Shown here: positions 60,478 through 64,000 of the stretch, in pieces
Position numbering within the stretch: position 1 is the stretch's first letter
Layout of the letters: each line of letters opens with the position of its first letter
Source of the DNA: Vibrio sp. VB16
Lineage (GTDB): Bacteria > Pseudomonadota > Gammaproteobacteria > Enterobacterales > Vibrionaceae
Length of the DNA stretch: 64,000 bases
Assembly: GCF_015594925.2 (NCBI RefSeq)
Contig: NZ_CP087590.1
Location: forward strand, 496,001-560,000
Direction: 5' to 3'
Program-made: the position numbers and the translations under genes
Notes under the pieces: model-generated
Database searches by the model: none
What the model was told of the DNA's origin: nothing
The model's input: only the letters and a program-made list of their open reading frames with translations

Positions 60478-62406
60478 ATGTATAGGTTTAATAAACTTAT
60501 CTCTGCTGTGTTGCCAGTATTGGCGTTTTCTTCTGGTGCTTTTTCTGCTCCAGCGTCTCTTGAACAGCAGAGAGTTATTTACCAAAAAGCCCAAAACTAT
60601 TTGGATAAGAAACAAGTAGATGAGTATTTAGAGATCCGAGATCTGATTTCAGATTATCCACTCACCCCTTATGTTGATTATCGAACGTTTCTCATTGATA
60701 TCGGTAAGAGAACACCGGAAGAAGTAGATGAATTTACGGCGAAGTATCGAGATTTTCCTTTTTCAAACAGCATAAGGTCACGTTATCTAGACGCGTTGAT
60801 AGCAAAAAAGAAATGGAACGATTTATATCAATATCAGACGAATGAACCTCGAATGGAGAAGTATCAGTGTAGTTATTACTACGCTCGATTGAAAAATGGT
60901 GAAAAAGAACAGGCTTTTGAAGGTGCGGCTAAGCTTTGGCTGAGCGGAAAAAGTGTGTCAGATAATTGTGAGCAGCTTTTCAGTGAATGGCAGCAAGCGG
61001 GGTTAAGAACCGATGATATGGTGCTCAGGCGAATGCTGCTTAGTTTTGAGAAAAACAGCAACGATTTGACGAACTATTTAGCTAAGATGCCGACGAGTGA
61101 GCAGAGTATTCAACAAGCAAAGGAAATAAAGTTCCTTGCTAAAAACTCAGAATATGTGGTTGAGTTTTCTCAGAAATATCCTGCAACCGAATTTAATCGT
61201 AAAAAATCACAGATAGCGCTTAAAAAATTGGCTAGGAAAGATATTGAATTAGCACAACGAATATTGCCGATTGTATTTGAAGCACAAGCGTTTCCTGTCA
61301 ATACCCAACAAAATGTTTCGGATTACCTAGCGGTTAGACTTTTTAATACTGAGGATATGGACCTAGCGAAGTGGCGGGATGAAGTGTTAATAACATCGAC
61401 TAGCTTGTCGGCGATTGAACAACGTATTCGGTTAGCTATTCGTCAGGCTGATTGGCAGGGGATTTCTGATTGGATAGGTCACCTACCTCAAGACGACCAA
61501 AATTCTCTGCGTTGGCAGTTTTGGCTCGGTAGAAGTGAGCTAGAACTAGGTAAGCGAAATCAGGGCATTGCACGGCTACAAGGTATTTTAGGTAAACGAA
61601 ATTTCTACAGTGTGGCAGCAGCAAAGATATTGGATAAACCAGTGTCGTATCAAGTAAGTGATGATAAGCGCGCCACTGACATCCTTAAGCCTTATCGTTC
61701 AAGTTTGGTTCGGATTAATGAACTCGTTGAGGTAGACAAGATTGCGGCAACAAAAAGTGAGTGGAACTGGTTGCTTTGGCAGGTAGGAAAAGAAGAAAAA
61801 GAGGCCTTAGCTGTCTATGCAGCGAAGAAAAAATGGCATCATTTATCGGTAAAAGCCACGATAGAGGCAAAAATGTGGGATAACACCGTGTTGCGTTTTC
61901 CTCTTGCCCATCAATGGTGGTTTAATTTTTACGGTGAAAAACACAATATCGACCCAATTACTTTAATGTCTGTCGCTAGGCAAGAGAGTGCCATGGATGT
62001 CGAGGCTCGTTCCCCGGTTGGTGCGCGTGGCATTATGCAAATCATGCCGAAAACAGCAAAATATACAGCGAAGAAATACAAGCTCAAATATAAAGGCACA
62101 AGTGAACTGTATGATGTAGGTAAGAACATAGAGATCGGCAGTCACTACCTAAATGGCCTTTTAAAACAGTATGATAACAATCGAATTTTTGCGTTTGCTG
62201 CCTATAATGCAGGGCCGCATAGAGTGAAAGTTTGGCGTAAAAGATCCGACCAAAAGCTGGATGCTTTCGCATTTATTGAAGCGATTCCTTATAAAGAAAC
62301 CCGAGGGTACGTTCAGAATATTTTGATGTTTGAGACATATTATCGGAATCTGATGAAAGTCGATGGCGAATTTTTGCACTCTAATGAAGTTTCGACTAAA
62401 TATTGA
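60478..62406 (+). CDS. slt: Soluble lytic murein transglycosylase Slt70
   Basis: A 642-residue periplasmic enzyme that cuts glycan strands to 1,6-anhydro products. A signal peptide (about 1-23, ending FSA-P) is followed by the long alpha-superhelical U and L domains (about 30-450). The catalytic SLT domain (about 480-620) has the catalytic glutamate in SVARQESAMDVEARSPVGAR, then GIMQIMPKTAK and FAAYNAGPHRVKVW. It lies just upstream of trpR, as in E. coli. Confidence 0.95.
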   Translation: MYRFNKLISAVLPVLAFSSGAFSAPASLEQQRVIYQKAQNYLDKKQVDEYLEIRDLISDYPLTPYVDYRTFLIDIGKRTPEEVDEFTAKYRDFPFSNSIRSRYLDALIAKKKWNDLYQYQTNEPRMEKYQCSYYYARLKNGEKEQAFEGAAKLWLSGKSVSDNCEQLFSEWQQAGLRTDDMVLRRMLLSFEKNSNDLTNYLAKMPTSEQSIQQAKEIKFLAKNSEYVVEFSQKYPATEFNRKKSQIALKKLARKDIELAQRILPIVFEAQAFPVNTQQNVSDYLAVRLFNTEDMDLAKWRDEVLITSTSLSAIEQRIRLAIRQADWQGISDWIGHLPQDDQNSLRWQFWLGRSELELGKRNQGIARLQGILGKRNFYSVAAAKILDKPVSYQVSDDKRATDILKPYRSSLVRINELVEVDKIAATKSEWNWLLWQVGKEEKEALAVYAAKKKWHHLSVKATIEAKMWDNTVLRFPLAHQWWFNFYGEKHNIDPITLMSVARQESAMDVEARSPVGARGIMQIMPKTAKYTAKKYKLKYKGTSELYDVGKNIEIGSHYLNGLLKQYDNNRIFAFAAYNAGPHRVKVWRKRSDQKLDAFAFIEAIPYKETRGYVQNILMFETYYRNLMKVDGEFLHSNEVSTKY

Positions 62407-62468
62407 TCCAAATTAGAGTAGAACACATTACAATGTCTGCTCTGTTTTGAAATATTGGTATCTATAAA

Positions 62469-62771
62469 ATGTCATTGACTCCAGAAATCTCAGATTGGCA
62501 ACACGTGATGAAGATAGTTAAAAGTGCAGCCGATAGCGAGCAACATGAAATGCTTTTAACCATGTTGATGACTCCGGATGAGAGAGAAGCCTTAGTTGCG
62601 AGAATGAATATTTTTAACGAGCTTTTGAAAGGTGATATATCTCAGCGGCAGATTAGTCAAATGCTAGGTGTCGGGGTAGCAACCATTACTCGTGGTTCCA
62701 ATGAGTTAAAGATTCATACAGAAGATGAGCGTGAAGCATTGTCCCAATTATTAAAAGTAGCAGAGAGCTAA
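62469..62771 (+). CDS. trpR: Trp operon repressor TrpR
   Basis: A 100-residue all-helical repressor that binds DNA when loaded with tryptophan. The helix-turn-helix reads QRQISQMLGVGVATITRGSNEL, near identical to E. coli TrpR; the tryptophan-pocket segment MLTMLMTPDEREALVARMNIF is conserved. It follows slt by 62 bases. I saw no trp-operator palindrome next to it, so autorepression is not supported by the sequence here. Confidence 0.95.
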   Translation: MSLTPEISDWQHVMKIVKSAADSEQHEMLLTMLMTPDEREALVARMNIFNELLKGDISQRQISQMLGVGVATITRGSNELKIHTEDEREALSQLLKVAES

Positions 62772-62928
62772 TAACCAACACACCGACCGATGAACGTTTT
62801 GCTACGTGATCTTCCTGAATGCCCTTGGGTTTTTAGTTATCTAGTCTCTAGAAGCCGCGGGCGATTCAATTGTTAGTGTACGAATTACGATGGTATTATT
62901 GTAAATTAAGTCTATCTCATTACCTGTG

Positions 62929-63456
62929 CTATAGGTTCTCTGGGAAATGGTCTTCGTTCATAAAAGGTATTAACGCCAGAATAAGCGCCTGATGATAGAC
63001 AGAACTTCGAGTTAGCAGATGATTTGTCAGTAGGCCTATCGCTCCCCCTTTTTGTTTTATATTCTCTGTAGAAAACACCTCATCCATAACAAGCCCAAGT
63101 TCTCGGCCATCTCTTATTTTCTCCAAGACTACAGGGGGAAGCATTAAGCTCGCTGAACGAGACTCACCTCTTCTGCTGGCGGATTCAATCACCATCCATG
63201 CAAAGGTAAAGTCTCCGTCATTCCCTGCTTCTAAGCCGACATAGAAATCGGCATTGTTGGTCTCAATTTTGGCATTTTTTACTCGATTTAATGCGCCAAG
63301 TTTTGTTTCTACGTCTGATATCGGTTGATCTGGAACGTTACTTGCCACGCTAACACCCTGAAATTGAAATGCTTGCTTTGGAAATACATCCAAAAAAGCG
63401 GCTTTAACGGCGTTGATTTTTGCTGGGTTAAGGGAAGCAATAATTACGGTCTTCAT
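62929..63456 (-). CDS. yjjX: Inosine/xanthosine triphosphatase YjjX
   Basis: A 175-residue house-cleaning NTPase that removes ITP/XTP. The N-terminal VIIASLNPAKINAVKAAF and the glycine-rich FYVGLEAGNDGDF segment are the family marks. In E. coli yjjX neighbours trpR; here it is near trpR but on the opposite strand and instead follows pheA by 12 bases, so it appears to be cotranscribed with pheA. Confidence 0.92.
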   Translation of the reverse strand: MKTVIIASLNPAKINAVKAAFLDVFPKQAFQFQGVSVASNVPDQPISDVETKLGALNRVKNAKIETNNADFYVGLEAGNDGDFTFAWMVIESASRRGESRSASLMLPPVVLEKIRDGRELGLVMDEVFSTENIKQKGGAIGLLTNHLLTRSSVYHQALILALIPFMNEDHFPENL

Positions 63457-63468
63457 CGGTGCTTCTCT

Positions 63469-64000
63469 CTATATAAGTTTTATTTGAGTTGGTTTGACAT
63501 TCTCACTTGGGTAACAACCCAATACTTTAAGATGCTGGGTTATTTTGGTCAGTTCGCTGATAGCCTGTTGCATCTCAGTGGATTCAACGTGCGCTTCTAG
63601 ATCAACATAGAACATCTCTTCCCATGGATTACCCATAATAGGTCTATTTTCTAGCTTAGTCATGTTGATCCCATACCGTTGTAATACGAGTAGGGTCTCT
63701 ACTAATGAGCCAGCGGCTTGAGATGTGGACATGATCAGTGTTGTTTTCGCTGGGATCTGCGTTGATACTTCAACGGGTTTACGGGCAACCAAAATAAAGC
63801 GCGTATGGTTTTCTGTTTGATTAGAAATATTATTCTTTATTGGCTGTAAGCCGTATAGCTTACCGCTGGATGAATTACCTATCGCCGCGACATCTTCTCT
63901 TCCAAGATTTTTTACTTTCTGCATTGCATCTGCTGTGCTCGCGCATGATTCCAAAGTAACCCCATTTAGGTGGCTAAGAAACTCACTGCATTGCTGATGA
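63469..64000 (-). CDS. pheA: Chorismate mutase/prephenate dehydratase, C-terminal part (cut by window edge)
   Basis: The last 177 residues of PheA, which makes phenylpyruvate for phenylalanine synthesis. The start and the chorismate mutase domain lie beyond the window. The visible part covers the end of the prephenate dehydratase domain (TRFILVARKPVEV, PAKTTLIMSTSQAAGSLVE) and the ACT regulatory domain (LENRPIMGNPWEEMFYVDLE and VLGCYPSENV), the phenylalanine-binding region. The frame is open through the window end. The pheA leader and attenuator are not visible. Confidence 0.94.
   Translation of the reverse strand, partial: HQQCSEFLSHLNGVTLESCASTADAMQKVKNLGREDVAAIGNSSSGKLYGLQPIKNNISNQTENHTRFILVARKPVEVSTQIPAKTTLIMSTSQAAGSLVETLLVLQRYGINMTKLENRPIMGNPWEEMFYVDLEAHVESTEMQQAISELTKITQHLKVLGCYPSENVKPTQIKLI

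Noticed and set aside
62772..62928. trp operator or terminator near trpR
   Set aside because: I saw partial CTAG-type symmetry (about 62840-62850) but no match to the trp operator and no good stem with T-tract.
1..64000. CRISPR arrays, insertion sequences, integron sites, tRNA genes
   Set aside because: No regularly spaced repeats, transposase frames or cloverleaf sequences were seen. The repeats noted are short palindromes only.

Overview
The window looks like a stretch of the larger chromosome of a marine gammaproteobacterium of the Vibrionaceae. It has low-to-mid GC by eye. It carries a complete ChiS/chitobiose-uptake cluster, a DUF3545 protein and a ToxR/CadC-type membrane regulator. Its housekeeping order matches the family and partly Escherichia coli (grcA-ung, srmB-trmN, fldB/xerD-dsbC-recJ-prfB-lysS, glnK-amtB, slt-trpR with yjjX nearby). 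I found no tRNA, rRNA, insertion sequence, phage or CRISPR array. The sequence is gene-dense and mostly core chromosome. Both ends cut through genes: thrC on the left and pheA on the right.

Layout. 1-5.1 kb: end of thrC, a small membrane protein, a CynX-type MFS exporter, a DsbB-like protein with a tiny membrane partner, and a ToxR/CadC-like regulator, all on the minus strand after thrC. 5.4-13.8 kb: stress and repair genes, namely grcA (with two FNR-type boxes), nfo, ung, a hemerythrin protein, DUF3545, an alanine/sodium symporter, yaaA, srmB and trmN. 14-24.4 kb: brnQ, fldB, then the conserved xerD-dsbC-recJ-prfB-lysS run (prfB has the +1 programmed frameshift), yacL and an MFS transporter. 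24.4-27.3 kb: an AraC/GyrI regulator and glnK-amtB behind a sigma-54/NtrC-type promoter. 27.4-31.4 kb: an FbpABC ferric-iron importer behind a Fur-like box. 31.5-33.1 kb: an unusual three-gene run of two YbjQ-family proteins and an M48 metalloprotease.

33.1-47.9 kb: chitin-oligosaccharide system. A minus-strand operon encodes the solute-binding protein, two permeases, two ATPases, a GH9 hydrolase, a GspK-type kinase and a GH20 hexosaminidase. The ChiS hybrid sensor lies beside it. The imported di- and oligosaccharides would be cut by the GH20 and GH9 enzymes in the cytoplasm and the sugars phosphorylated by the kinase. The chitobiose phosphorylase that follows this operon in V. cholerae is not here. 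The promoter region holds an SlmA-like palindrome and a CRP-like half-conserved site.

48-64 kb: rsmC, an AI-2E-family exporter, a 39-residue cysteine-rich membrane peptide, hemL, erpA, an RND efflux pair (VexGH-like position), an M23 peptidase with a PilZ protein, ettA, slt, trpR, yjjX and the C-terminal part of pheA.

The best candidates for something new are the YbjQ-YbjQ-M48 operon, the DsbB-like protein lacking the second periplasmic cysteine pair together with its small partner, two unlisted small proteins (33 and 39 residues), a DsbC with a lipoprotein-type signal, and hairpin repeats separating fbpA from fbpBC. All functional statements here rest on reading the sequence and on recalled family knowledge. 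No database search was run.
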